A DNA stretch of 64,000 nt, from positions 7,316,001 through 7,380,000 of the forward strand of contig NZ_CP082164.1 of assembly GCF_023101685.1 (NCBI RefSeq), written 5' to 3'. Below the pieces are notes generated by a model that was given only the letters and a program-made list of their open reading frames with translations, was not told the origin of the DNA and did not search any database. Position numbers and translations under genes: made by a program. Numbering within the stretch: the stretch's first letter is position 1; each line of letters begins with the position of its first letter. Below are positions 28,780 to 37,382 of the stretch, one piece after another. This DNA is from Bradyrhizobium sp. 186 (GTDB taxonomy: Bacteria > Pseudomonadota > Alphaproteobacteria > Rhizobiales > Xanthobacteraceae).

Positions 28780-30291
28780 ATGAGTCCTATGCGTTTGGCA
28801 ATCCTGGCGTCGGCATTGCTGACGTCGCTCGTGGGCACGGCCCAGGCTCAGACTACGCTTCGCATCGGCATCGCCGAAGACCCCGACATCCTCGACCCCA
28901 GCATTGGCCGCACCTATGTCGGGCGCATCGTGTTCTCCGCCTTCTGCGACAAGCTGTTCGACATCGACGAGAAGCTCAACATCGTGCCGCAGCTCGCGCT
29001 GTCGCACGAGACCTCGGCCGATGGCAAGGAGATGACGATCAAGCTCAGGCCGAATGTCAAATTCCATGACGGCGAACCGCTGGATGCCGAAGCCGCCAAA
29101 TTCTCGATCGAGCGTCACATGACGCTGCCGACCTCGTTCCGGAAGTCCGAGCTCGCCAGCGTCGATCACGTCGAGGTCGTCGATCCCCTGACCATCAAGC
29201 TGGTGCTCAAGACGCCCTACTCGCCGCTGATCGCCCAGCTCACCGACCGCTCCGGCATGATGGTGTCGCCGAAGGCGGCGAAGGAGGCCGGCGACAAGTT
29301 CGGCCTGCATCCGGTCTGCGCCGGTCCCTACAAGTTCGTCGAGCGCATCCAGCAGGACCGCATGGTGTTCGAGAGATTCACCGACTACTGGAACAAGGAC
29401 AACATCCACATCGATCGCGTCGTGTTTCTGCCGATCGTCGATGCCACGGTGCGCCTCGCCAACCTGAAGTCCGGCGGACTCGATTTGATCGAGCGCGTGC
29501 TCGCCACCGATATCAAGGACGTGCGGGCCGATTCCCGGCTCGTGCTGTCGACGGCGCCGGAGCTCGGCTATCTCGGCCTGACCGTCAATATCGGCAACGA
29601 CAAGGCCAAGGGGCCGCTGAGCCAATCGGCGAAAGTCCGCCAGGCACTGGATCTCTCCATCGATCGTGAGGCCATCAACCAGGTCGTGTTCAACGGCGAG
29701 TTCACGCCCGGCAATCAATGGGTCAGTCCGACCCATCCCTACTACCAGAAGGCATTTCCGGTCCGTGGCCGCGACATCGCCAAAGCCAAGGCGCTCTTGA
29801 AGGAAGCCGGCATCACCTCGCCGGTGACCGTCGACTACATGATCCCAAAGGGCGCGGAGAACGAGGCCGTGGCCCAGGTCGTTCAGTCCATGGCCGCGGA
29901 AGCCGGCTTCGACATCAAAATCCGAGCCGTCGAATTCGCGACGACCTTCAAGCAGGCCCAGGCCGGCGAGTTTCAGGTCTTCCAGATCAACTGGAGCGGC
30001 CGCATCGATCCCGACGGCAACTCCTACATCTTCATGCGCAGCAAGGCACCGCAGAACGACGGCGGGTACGCGAACCCGGAAGCCGACAAGCTGATGGAAG
30101 ACGGTCGGCTGACCGCCAACGTCGACGAGCGCAAGGCGATCTACGAGAAGCTGACCAAGGTCCTGCTTGCAGACCTGCCGATCATTTATATTTACCATCG
30201 CACACTCCTGATTGCGCATACCAAGAAGCTCGAAGGCTACCGGCAGATGCCCGACGGGCTGGTGCGTGTGGTCGGGCTGAAATTCAAGTGA
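28780..30291 (+). CDS. ABC importer substrate-binding protein (family 5), system 2
   Basis: The 503-residue protein has a Sec signal ending AQA-QT, then LRIGIAEDPDILDPSIGRTYVG and the family signature MTIKLRPNVKFHDGEPLDAEAA. Later parts include KVRQALDLSIDREAINQVVF and the C-terminal LPIIYIYHRTLLIAH. An in-frame TTG three codons upstream is possible, but the ATG directly follows GAGAGCG. It serves the second importer. Confidence 0.92.
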   Translation: MSPMRLAILASALLTSLVGTAQAQTTLRIGIAEDPDILDPSIGRTYVGRIVFSAFCDKLFDIDEKLNIVPQLALSHETSADGKEMTIKLRPNVKFHDGEPLDAEAAKFSIERHMTLPTSFRKSELASVDHVEVVDPLTIKLVLKTPYSPLIAQLTDRSGMMVSPKAAKEAGDKFGLHPVCAGPYKFVERIQQDRMVFERFTDYWNKDNIHIDRVVFLPIVDATVRLANLKSGGLDLIERVLATDIKDVRADSRLVLSTAPELGYLGLTVNIGNDKAKGPLSQSAKVRQALDLSIDREAINQVVFNGEFTPGNQWVSPTHPYYQKAFPVRGRDIAKAKALLKEAGITSPVTVDYMIPKGAENEAVAQVVQSMAAEAGFDIKIRAVEFATTFKQAQAGEFQVFQINWSGRIDPDGNSYIFMRSKAPQNDGGYANPEADKLMEDGRLTANVDERKAIYEKLTKVLLADLPIIYIYHRTLLIAHTKKLEGYRQMPDGLVRVVGLKFK

Positions 30292-30322
30292 GCACGGCAT
30301 TGCCTGAGACGCGACCGGCGCC

Positions 30323-31264
30323 ATGCTGAACTTCCTCGCCCGCCGCATTGTGCAGATCGTGCCGACACTGTTCTTCGTGTCGGTGCTAATCTTCTCGCTC
30401 CAGCAATTGCTGCCGGGCGATCCCGCGCTGGTGATGGCCGGCGAGGAGCGCGATCCGGCCGTGATCGAGCAGATCCGCCAGCAGTATAAGCTCGATCAGC
30501 CGATCCCCGTGCAGTACGTGTATTGGCTCAAGGGCGTCCTGACCGGCAATTTCGGCGAATCGCTACGCAACAAGATGCCGGTGCGCGAGCTGATCGCTCA
30601 GAAGCTGCCGGTGACGCTCCAGCTCGGCTCGATGGCAATGTTGATCGCGCTCTTGATCGGCATTCCCGCCGGCATCGTCTCCGCCGTGAAGAAGGGCACC
30701 GCTTGGGACTATGGCGCCAACCTGTTCGCGCTGTGGGGCATCTCGACGCCGAATTTCTGGCTCGGGATCATGATGATCTTCCTGTTCTCAATCGAGCTCG
30801 GCTGGCTGCCGGCCTCCGGCTACGTGCCGCTCACCGAAAACTGGCGCGCGAGCCTCGCCGCCACCATCATGCCGGCCTTCGTGCTCGGCAACGCTATTTC
30901 CGCGGTCCTGATGCGGCACACCCGAAGCGCCATGCTCCAGGTGCTGGAGAGCGATTATGTCCGCACCGCACGCGCCAAGGGACTGTCGGAGCGTTCCGTG
31001 ATTCTCAAGCATGCTATGCGCAATGCGCTGACGCCGGTGATCACGCTCGGCGCGCTCGAGCTTGGCACGCTGTTGTCGGGGGCGGTCCTGACCGAGCAGA
31101 TCTTCTCCATTCCCGGATTCGGCAAACTGATCGTGGACGCCGTGTTCAACCGCGACTACGCAGTCGTGCAGGGCGTCGTTCTGGTGACGGCGACGGTCTA
31201 CATCACGTTGAACCTGCTTGCCGACGTCGCCTACATCCTGGTTAATCCGCGGCTGCGGGGCTAG
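30323..31264 (+). CDS. ABC importer permease (DppB-like), system 2
   Basis: The 313-residue inner-membrane protein begins MLNFLARRIVQIVPTLFFVS and has the family loop LQVLESDYVRTARAKGLSERSVILKHAMRNALTPVIT. Four bases separate its stop from the next permease start. The order in this system is ATPases first, then binding protein, then permeases, the mirror of system 1. Confidence 0.94.
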   Translation: MLNFLARRIVQIVPTLFFVSVLIFSLQQLLPGDPALVMAGEERDPAVIEQIRQQYKLDQPIPVQYVYWLKGVLTGNFGESLRNKMPVRELIAQKLPVTLQLGSMAMLIALLIGIPAGIVSAVKKGTAWDYGANLFALWGISTPNFWLGIMMIFLFSIELGWLPASGYVPLTENWRASLAATIMPAFVLGNAISAVLMRHTRSAMLQVLESDYVRTARAKGLSERSVILKHAMRNALTPVITLGALELGTLLSGAVLTEQIFSIPGFGKLIVDAVFNRDYAVVQGVVLVTATVYITLNLLADVAYILVNPRLRG

Positions 31265-31268
31265 ACTC

Positions 31269-32156
31269 ATGACCGATGCCGCCTTGCCCGCCGCTCCCAT
31301 CACGCAAGCTTACGAGCTGGACAGCCCGGCGCGCCGCGCGCGCCGCCGCTTGTTCAAGCGCAAGGCCGCGGTGTTCGGACTTGTCATGATCACGATGTTC
31401 GTTGGCCTTGCGCTGCTCGCGCCGCTCGTCGTGCCTTACGACCCCATAGCGACGAGCTGGAGCCTGGTGCGAAAGCCGCCCACAACCGCGCACTGGTTCG
31501 GCACCGACGAGCTTGGCCGCGACATTCTGAGCCGCGTCGTCTACGGCGCGCGCGCGTCTCTCCTCGCAGGCCTCATCTCGGTCGCGATCGCGCTCTGCAT
31601 CGGCGTGCCGCTCGGCCTGCTTGCCGGCTATCGCGGCGGGTTTGTCGATGCGCTAATCAGCCGCATTACCGATGCGATGCTGGCCTGCCCATTCCTGATC
31701 CTGGCGATCGCGCTGGCGGCTTTCCTCGGCCCGAGCCTGACCAACGCCATGATAGCAATCGGCATCTCGGCAACCCCGATCTTCATTCGCCTGACCCGTG
31801 GGCAGGTGCTCAGCGTCAAGGCCGAAGACTATGTCGAAGCCGCGCGGGCGCTCGGCAATCCGCCGTGGCGGATCGCCTTCTCGCATATCCTGCCGAACAT
31901 CCTGCCTGCACTTCTGGTGCAGGCCACGCTATCGATAGCCGCTGCCATCATCGCCGAAGCCGCGCTATCTTTCCTCGGCCTCGGCCAGCAGCCGCCAGCG
32001 CCATCCTGGGGCAGCATGCTCAATGCGGCACAGCGCTTCCTGACCCAGGCGCCGTGGATGGCGATCTGGCCGGGGTTTGCGATCTTCCTCGTGGTGCTGT
32101 CCCTGAACCTGCTCGGCGACGGCCTGCGTGACGCGCTCGACCCGCGCCAGCGCTAG
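31269..32156 (+). CDS. ABC importer permease (DppC-like), system 2
   Basis: The 295-residue permease has an N-terminal tail, a first membrane segment (FGLVMITMFVGLALLAPLVV), the motif WFGTDELGRDILSRVVYG and the loop VKAEDYVEAARALGNPPWRIAFSHILPNILPALL. An upstream open extension overlaps the previous gene and is not used. It is the last gene of the block and is followed immediately by a palindromic repeat. Confidence 0.94.
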   Translation: MTDAALPAAPITQAYELDSPARRARRRLFKRKAAVFGLVMITMFVGLALLAPLVVPYDPIATSWSLVRKPPTTAHWFGTDELGRDILSRVVYGARASLLAGLISVAIALCIGVPLGLLAGYRGGFVDALISRITDAMLACPFLILAIALAAFLGPSLTNAMIAIGISATPIFIRLTRGQVLSVKAEDYVEAARALGNPPWRIAFSHILPNILPALLVQATLSIAAAIIAEAALSFLGLGQQPPAPSWGSMLNAAQRFLTQAPWMAIWPGFAIFLVVLSLNLLGDGLRDALDPRQR

Positions 32157-32257
32157 AGCATGATCTGGAAAAGTGCGAAGCGGCTTTCCGAAAAGATCGT
32201 GCTCAAACAACAACCTAAAGCGCGATGATGATTCATTCTCATCTCATCGCGCTTTAG
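32157..32257. repeat. Paired palindromic repeats at convergent gene ends
   Basis: Two palindromes stand side by side. The first has arms AGCATGATCT/AGATCGTGCT. The second has arms CTAAAGCGCGATGA and TCATCGCGCTTTAG with a short AT-rich loop. Both types are frequent in Bradyrhizobium. They sit between convergent genes and even contain the stop codon of the minus-strand gene, so they probably terminate both transcripts. Confidence 0.8.
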
Positions 32258-33000
32258 GTCACCGTCTCGCGCATCACGCGGCGGCAATCCATCTCATATT
32301 CAAGATCGACCACCGGCGGCCGCGCAAAGTGCCAGGTCAGGCCGGAGCGCAATGCGCCGCGACGGACCAGCTCATCGACAAGCGCATGGTGGAAGTCGTG
32401 CACGGAATAGGCCTGCACGCCGGTCGTGTCCTTCCAGCCGAATCCGAAGGCGGCCATCCGATTTTCCATCTGCGAGGTCGTCGTGAACCGTACCTTCTCG
32501 CGAAGGCCTTCCGGGCTGAGGTCGCGGTAGCGCACGGTGCGCTCGACATAGCTGCCGCTGCCTTCGCGCGCCTCCGCCCCGCCCGCGATCACGAAGCTTG
32601 GCGCCTTCGACCCCGTCGGGCGGGTGAAGGAAAACGCATAGAACGACGGCTCGGACGGCGGATCGATCTCGGGACAGACATTGCTGCGCGCCACCGGATT
32701 CGTGGTGCCGTCGAAGATGCTCCATTCGGACAGCGTCTTCACATAATGCAGGTTGAACGCGCGAAAGCCCTCTTCGCTGAAGGCAGCCGGTGAGCGCAGC
32801 TCGCAGGCGCAGAACGCCGTGAGCGGACGCCCCGCCTCCTGAATGAACTTTGCCGCAACCGCAAAACCCTCGGCAAGCGGCACGAGGCGATCAAACCGAA
32901 CGCGCTCGATCTCGTAGCCGTCATCCGCCGCGGCGCCGGCCGAATACTGGAACACGGACGGAATGAAACGATAATTGCCGGCGGAGAATTCACGCGTCAT
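32254..33000 (-). CDS. Unrecognised conserved protein, distantly RidA-like
   Basis: The 248-residue soluble protein has no motif I can assign firmly. The N-terminal half (VAAKFIQEAGRPLTAFCACELRSP...NPVARSNVCPEI) and the C-terminal VHDFHHALVDELVRRGALRSGL and WHFARPPVVDLEYEMDC look conserved, and the PVARSNV stretch recalls the RidA/YjgF arginine loop. Some relatives may be annotated as 2-amino-muconate deaminase CnbZ, but I cannot confirm this. The ribosome site (TAGGAG) overlaps the stop of the cyclase gene nine bases upstream, so it is the last gene of that signalling operon. Confidence 0.6.
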   Translation of the reverse strand: MTREFSAGNYRFIPSVFQYSAGAAADDGYEIERVRFDRLVPLAEGFAVAAKFIQEAGRPLTAFCACELRSPAAFSEEGFRAFNLHYVKTLSEWSIFDGTTNPVARSNVCPEIDPPSEPSFYAFSFTRPTGSKAPSFVIAGGAEAREGSGSYVERTVRYRDLSPEGLREKVRFTTTSQMENRMAAFGFGWKDTTGVQAYSVHDFHHALVDELVRRGALRSGLTWHFARPPVVDLEYEMDCRRVMRETVT

Positions 33001-33009
33001 GTCGAACTC

Positions 33010-34260
33010 CTATTCCAGTTGCATGCGGATGCCCTTGGCGCCGTTGAGCAGGCGCTTCAGATGAAAGCCGGCCAGTGCATCGTCGGCGTGCATCCCGATC
33101 AGCGCCGCGAAGGCGGGCATGGCGGCGACATCGCCGGCCTCCATCTTGGCGAAGGCTTCGGAGTATCGCGCTGTCGCCAGTGCTTCGAATTCCGCCGGCG
33201 GAAGCGGCTCGAACGCGCGCAGAGGTTCGCTGCGTCCGCGCAGCATCAGCTCGCCCACAGGGCGGCCCTGAAAGTTCTCAGCTCCCTCGGCGACGCTGGA
33301 GCTGACGCAGATACGGGTGCCCAGCTGCTTGTTTGCGGCTTCCAACCGCGCCGCGATGTTGATGGTGTCGCCATAGGCGGTGTAGTCGAAGAAGCGGTTG
33401 CCGCCGAAATTACCGACCAGCGCGGGCCCGGCATGTGCGCCAATACGGGTGGTCCCGAAGTTCACACCCCTGACCTTCCAGCGCGCGCAAAAGTCCTCCG
33501 CCCAGGCGTCGAGATCGTGGGCACAGGCCACCGCTCGCGTCGCATAGTCCGGTTGGTTGCCGGGCGCATTGAAGAGCACCTGGATCGCATCGCCGATGAT
33601 TTTTGCAACGGTCCCTTCATGCGCGAAGACGATCTCGGTCATGCCGCCGACATATTCATTGAGAATCTCGCCGAGCGTCTCGGGCGCCGCGCTCTCCACC
33701 AGGGACGTGAAACCGGTGATGTCGGTGAAGATGGTGGCGACGTCGCGCCACTGCACCTCCATGCGGTCGCCCTCGACATCCGCCGCCAGGCGCTTGGCGA
33801 TCTCCGGCGAGAAGTAGCGCGACAGCGAGGCGTGCGCGCGCTCGGCTTCCATCTGGCGGCGCCGCGCCTCGCGCAGCATCTCGACGTGGCGGATGGTCTT
33901 CTGGATCGTGGTCTCCAGATCGGCGAAGTCGATCGGCTTGGTGAGAAAGTCGAACGCGCCGCGGTTCATGGCGGTGCGGATATTGCTCATGTCGCCATAG
34001 GCCGAGACGATGATGGTCGACTTCTTGTCCTCGGCCTCCTGGAGCTTCTGCAACAGCGACAGCCCGTCCATCCGCGGCATGTTGATGTCGGCGACCACCA
34101 TGTCGACATGCGGATGTCGGTCGATCGACTCCAGCGCCTCGAGCCCGTCGCGCGCGAACATGAAGTTGACCAACCCCTCGCGAAGCTGCCTGCGGAATTT
34201 TTGCAGGATCAGCGCCTCGAGGTCCGGCTCGTCATCGACGAAGAGGATGGTCGGAGTCAT
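33010..34260 (-). CDS. Response regulator with class III adenylate/guanylate cyclase output
   Basis: The 416-residue protein joins a receiver domain to a nucleotide cyclase. The receiver has ILFVDDEPDLE, the phospho-acceptor Asp in MVVADINMPRMDG, and the conserved Lys in FLTKPID. After a coiled linker (MLREARRRQMEAERAHASLSRYFSPE) the CHD cyclase domain shows ATIFTDITGFTSLVE with the first metal Asp, IIGDAIQVLFNAPG with the second, and FFDYTAYGDTINIAARLE. All residues needed for catalysis appear present. It overlaps the preceding receiver gene by four bases. It would couple the kinase in this operon to cyclic nucleotide output. Confidence 0.93.
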   Translation of the reverse strand: MTPTILFVDDEPDLEALILQKFRRQLREGLVNFMFARDGLEALESIDRHPHVDMVVADINMPRMDGLSLLQKLQEAEDKKSTIIVSAYGDMSNIRTAMNRGAFDFLTKPIDFADLETTIQKTIRHVEMLREARRRQMEAERAHASLSRYFSPEIAKRLAADVEGDRMEVQWRDVATIFTDITGFTSLVESAAPETLGEILNEYVGGMTEIVFAHEGTVAKIIGDAIQVLFNAPGNQPDYATRAVACAHDLDAWAEDFCARWKVRGVNFGTTRIGAHAGPALVGNFGGNRFFDYTAYGDTINIAARLEAANKQLGTRICVSSSVAEGAENFQGRPVGELMLRGRSEPLRAFEPLPPAEFEALATARYSEAFAKMEAGDVAAMPAFAALIGMHADDALAGFHLKRLLNGAKGIRMQLE

Positions 34261-34646
34261 GCCGCCTGCTCGAGTCTGGTATCGATTTCCTGGCGCAACT
34301 GCGCAAAGTCGATCGGCTTGGTCAGGAGCCCGACGGCGCCGCGCTCGATCGCCTTCCGGCGCGTCTCGGCGTCGCCATAGGCCGTGATCATGATGACGGG
34401 AACGTCGGGCCGCTCGGCGCGCACCTTCGGCAACATGTCGAGCCCACTCATGCCGGGCATGTTGACGTCCGACAGGATCAGAATCAGCGAGGGGTCGCGA
34501 ACATTGGCGGCGCGCTCGAGCGCGACCGGCGCCGATAGCGCAAACTCCATCTGGAAGCGTCCCGATCGCAGATCGCGCCGGAACTGCTGGCGAAACAGCG
34601 CCTCAACGTCCGGCTCGTCGTCGACGACAAGAATGTAAACGTTCAA
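34257..34646 (-). CDS. Single-domain response regulator
   Basis: The 129-residue protein is a lone receiver domain: ILVVDDEPDVEALFRQQF, phospho-acceptor Asp in LILSDVNMPGMSGLD, Thr/Ala in VIMITAYGD and Lys in LLTKPIDF. It closely resembles the receiver of the adjacent cyclase protein, so the two probably arose by duplication. It overlaps both neighbours by four bases. It may be an intermediate or a phosphate sink in a phosphorelay. Confidence 0.93.
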   Translation of the reverse strand: MNVYILVVDDEPDVEALFRQQFRRDLRSGRFQMEFALSAPVALERAANVRDPSLILILSDVNMPGMSGLDMLPKVRAERPDVPVIMITAYGDAETRRKAIERGAVGLLTKPIDFAQLRQEIDTRLEQAA

Positions 34647-37222
34647 GTCCTGCCTCCGGTAGTGCCTTTCGCCGCCAGCATGCGTGGCAGCGTGACAATG
34701 AACTCGGTGAATACACCCGGCTCGGTCTTCACGTCGATTGTTCCGCCGTGTTGTTTCACGACGATGTCGTGGCTCATGGAAAGACCGAGTCCCGTTCCCT
34801 CGCCCGCCGGCTTGGTGGTGAAGAAGGGATTGAACATCTTCTCCTTCACCTCCGGCGGGATGCCGGTGCCGTTGTCGCGTATTCTGATCTCGACCTTGTT
34901 GCCGAGATTCCTCGTCGACGCGCTCAGCGCCGGCTCGAAGCGGTCGCCCTCGGCCTCCTTGCGCTTGGACGTGGCGTAGAAGCCGTTCGAGATCAGGTTG
35001 AGCAACACCCGCGTGATCTCCTGCAGATAGACATCGAGCATGCCGGCGGCCGGATCGAAATCTCGCTTCAGCGTGACGTTGAAGCCGGGCCGTTCGGCGC
35101 GCGCCCCGTGAAAGGCCAGATTGAGGCTTTCCTCAACGATGGCATTGATGTCGGCGGTGCGACGCTCGCCGGTGCCTTCGCGCGAATGCAGTAGCATGTT
35201 CCTGACGATGGAATCTGCGCGCTTGCCGTGTTGCACCACCTTCTCGAGGTTGCCCCTGAGCATGCCTGTCAGCTCGTCGACGTCTTCTTTCGCCTTGGCG
35301 TCGAGCGAGGCCGATCGCAGGACGTCGTTGAGCTCGTCGATCAACTCGGTCGACACCGAGGAAAAATTATTGACGAAGTTGAGCGGGTTCTTGATCTCAT
35401 GGGCAATACCGGCGGTAAGCTGGCCGAGGGAAGCGAGCTTCTCAGTCTGGATCAGGCGATCCTGCGCGGTGCGCAGTTCGTCGAGAGATTGCGACAGCTC
35501 CTTGGTGCGCTCCTGAACCTCGTCAAACAGCCGGACATTCTCGATCGCGATCAGGGCCTGGTCGGCAAATGTAGTTGCAAGCTCGATCTGCTTTGTGCTG
35601 AACGGTCGCACCATGTGGCGGGTCAACACGAATACACCGATCGGCACACCATCGCGCAATAGCGGTACGCCGAGCATGGTCCGCACGTTGGAAGTCCTTC
35701 GGGCCGCGGAGGGGACATATTCGGGATCTGCCTGCACGTCGGGGACATGGATCGTCTTGGCCTCCAGCAGGGTGCGTCCGACCACGCTTCCTCTCTCAGG
35801 CACACTCGTGAATGTCGCGAGGTGATGTTTCTGCACGTCTCCCAGTCCATGGCTTGCCGCCAGGCGATAACCATCGTCCATCGGACGGAAAATCGTCCCC
35901 TCATCGGCGTCGCACAATCGGGCCGCTGATTCGACGAGAGTGTCCAGGACGGTTTGCAGGTCGAACGCCGAACGACTGATGACTTTCAATACCTCTGCCG
36001 TTGCGGTCTGCTGTTGAAGGGATTCGCTCAGTTCTGCGGTACGTCGCTCGACCTTATTTTCAAGGTTCGCGTAAGATTCCTGCAGCCGCGTTCCCATATC
36101 GTTAAACTGGTTGGCGAGCCCTTCGAGCTCGTCACCGGTCCTGATCGAGATGCGCTGAGAGAAGTCGCCGCCGCCGATCCGCTCGGCGCCCGTGCGCAGC
36201 GCCTGGATCGGACCGACCATGCGCCGCGCCAGGAAAATTCCCGCAAGCACTGCGAAGATCGATGCCGCGAGCAGCACGATCGCGAGCCGCTGCAGCGACG
36301 CATAGAGCGAGGCATAGGCCTCCTCGACCGGCAATTCCACGAACATGGTCCAGCCAAGCGGCGCGATCGGCGCTGAGGCCGTCAGAACCTTCTGCCCCTG
36401 GATGTTGGTCGCCTCCTGCAATGCGTCCGGTATCGTGCCGCCACCGGCCTGAGCACCGCGCACCTGCGCGAGCCCCGACATGTCGGTATTGCGCAGCACG
36501 AGGCTGATATCGGGGTGCGCGATCAGGCGCCCGTCCGGGCCGACCACATAGGCATGCCCGTGCTCCCCGACCTTGATCTGGGAGACCACGTCCCAGATCA
36601 GCTTGAGGTTCACCTCCGCGATGCTGACGCCGGCATCCTTGCGCGCGCCGGCCAGCGCCAGCGTCATGTAGGGCTCGGACTCCCGGCGGAAGTAGACCGG
36701 CCCATAATAGACCTTGTGCGCGACGGCCTCGGTGAATTTCGGATCGCCCGACAGGTCGATGCTGCTGTCGATCGCATCCATCGCCAGCCGCGAGACCCGC
36801 AGGCGCTCCTTGCCGGTCGCGTCCACCTCGGCGAGCTCTGTGATGGCAGGCACCTGGCGCAGCAGCCGCAGCGCATCGAACCGGCGCTGCTCGATCGAGC
36901 CCGCTGACCAGGGTAGCTGTGTCGTCCAGCCGAGCTGGCTCTCGATCTCCCTGACGAACTGGCTGATCTTGGCGGCCGCCGCCTCGGCCTGCTCGTGCTG
37001 AACCCGAATCAGCGCCGCCTTGTGCTCACGATAGTAAAAGAGGACCTCGAACAAGCCATTGGCCAGCAGCGCGACCGCGACGACGGCCACGAACAGCCCG
37101 ACATATTTGGTGAACAGCCGGGTCCTGAGCCCTCGCCCCGCCACACCGGACACGACTTCGTCCGCGGCCGTGCTCGGCAGCGTCCTGGCTTGCGGGGTGT
37201 CTGGATGGAGGGAAAGGCTCAT
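34643..37222 (-). CDS. Membrane sensor histidine kinase (Cache-HAMP-GAF-HisKA-HATPase)
   Basis: The 859-residue kinase has a first membrane segment near residues 30-55 (YVGLFVAVVAVALLANGLF), a large periplasmic dCache-like domain (YYGPVYFRRESEPYMTLA, GHAYVVGPDGRLIAHPD), a second segment (LAIVLLAASIFAVLAGIFLA), HAMP, a coiled coil, a GAF domain (VESAARLCDADEGTIF to FADQALIAIENVRLF), then the phospho-acceptor His in LTAGIAHEIKNPLNFV. The ATPase has IRDNGTGIPPEV, NPFFTTKP and GTGLGLSMSHDI. The start at MSLSLHPDTP is preferred over 37 upstream codons. It leads the four-gene operon with two regulators. Confidence 0.93.
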   Translation of the reverse strand: MSLSLHPDTPQARTLPSTAADEVVSGVAGRGLRTRLFTKYVGLFVAVVAVALLANGLFEVLFYYREHKAALIRVQHEQAEAAAAKISQFVREIESQLGWTTQLPWSAGSIEQRRFDALRLLRQVPAITELAEVDATGKERLRVSRLAMDAIDSSIDLSGDPKFTEAVAHKVYYGPVYFRRESEPYMTLALAGARKDAGVSIAEVNLKLIWDVVSQIKVGEHGHAYVVGPDGRLIAHPDISLVLRNTDMSGLAQVRGAQAGGGTIPDALQEATNIQGQKVLTASAPIAPLGWTMFVELPVEEAYASLYASLQRLAIVLLAASIFAVLAGIFLARRMVGPIQALRTGAERIGGGDFSQRISIRTGDELEGLANQFNDMGTRLQESYANLENKVERRTAELSESLQQQTATAEVLKVISRSAFDLQTVLDTLVESAARLCDADEGTIFRPMDDGYRLAASHGLGDVQKHHLATFTSVPERGSVVGRTLLEAKTIHVPDVQADPEYVPSAARRTSNVRTMLGVPLLRDGVPIGVFVLTRHMVRPFSTKQIELATTFADQALIAIENVRLFDEVQERTKELSQSLDELRTAQDRLIQTEKLASLGQLTAGIAHEIKNPLNFVNNFSSVSTELIDELNDVLRSASLDAKAKEDVDELTGMLRGNLEKVVQHGKRADSIVRNMLLHSREGTGERRTADINAIVEESLNLAFHGARAERPGFNVTLKRDFDPAAGMLDVYLQEITRVLLNLISNGFYATSKRKEAEGDRFEPALSASTRNLGNKVEIRIRDNGTGIPPEVKEKMFNPFFTTKPAGEGTGLGLSMSHDIVVKQHGGTIDVKTEPGVFTEFIVTLPRMLAAKGTTGGRT

Positions 37223-37327
37223 CCGGCCGAACCTAGCAAGAAGGCCGGGCCTTGTCTCTCGCGAGCGAAGAGCCCCGCGCGGAGCCAACAGGCGCGGCGG
37301 CGCGGAATCGTCTCCGAGGCACAACGC

Positions 37328-37359
37328 AAACAAAAAGGGCGGCAGCAGGTTGCCGCCCT
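37328..37359 (-). terminator. Rho-independent terminator of the RND operon
   Basis: On the minus strand, AGGGCGGCA and TGCCGCCCT form a stem with a six-base loop, followed by TTTTTGTTTG. It lies 24 bases beyond the RND pump stop codon. Confidence 0.82.
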
Positions 37360-37382
37360 CCTAGTCTGTTTACCCTTCGGCC

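Noticed and set aside
28531..30348. 605-codon minus-strand frame opposite the second binding protein
   Set aside because: Antisense shadow; the sense strand encodes a complete importer component.
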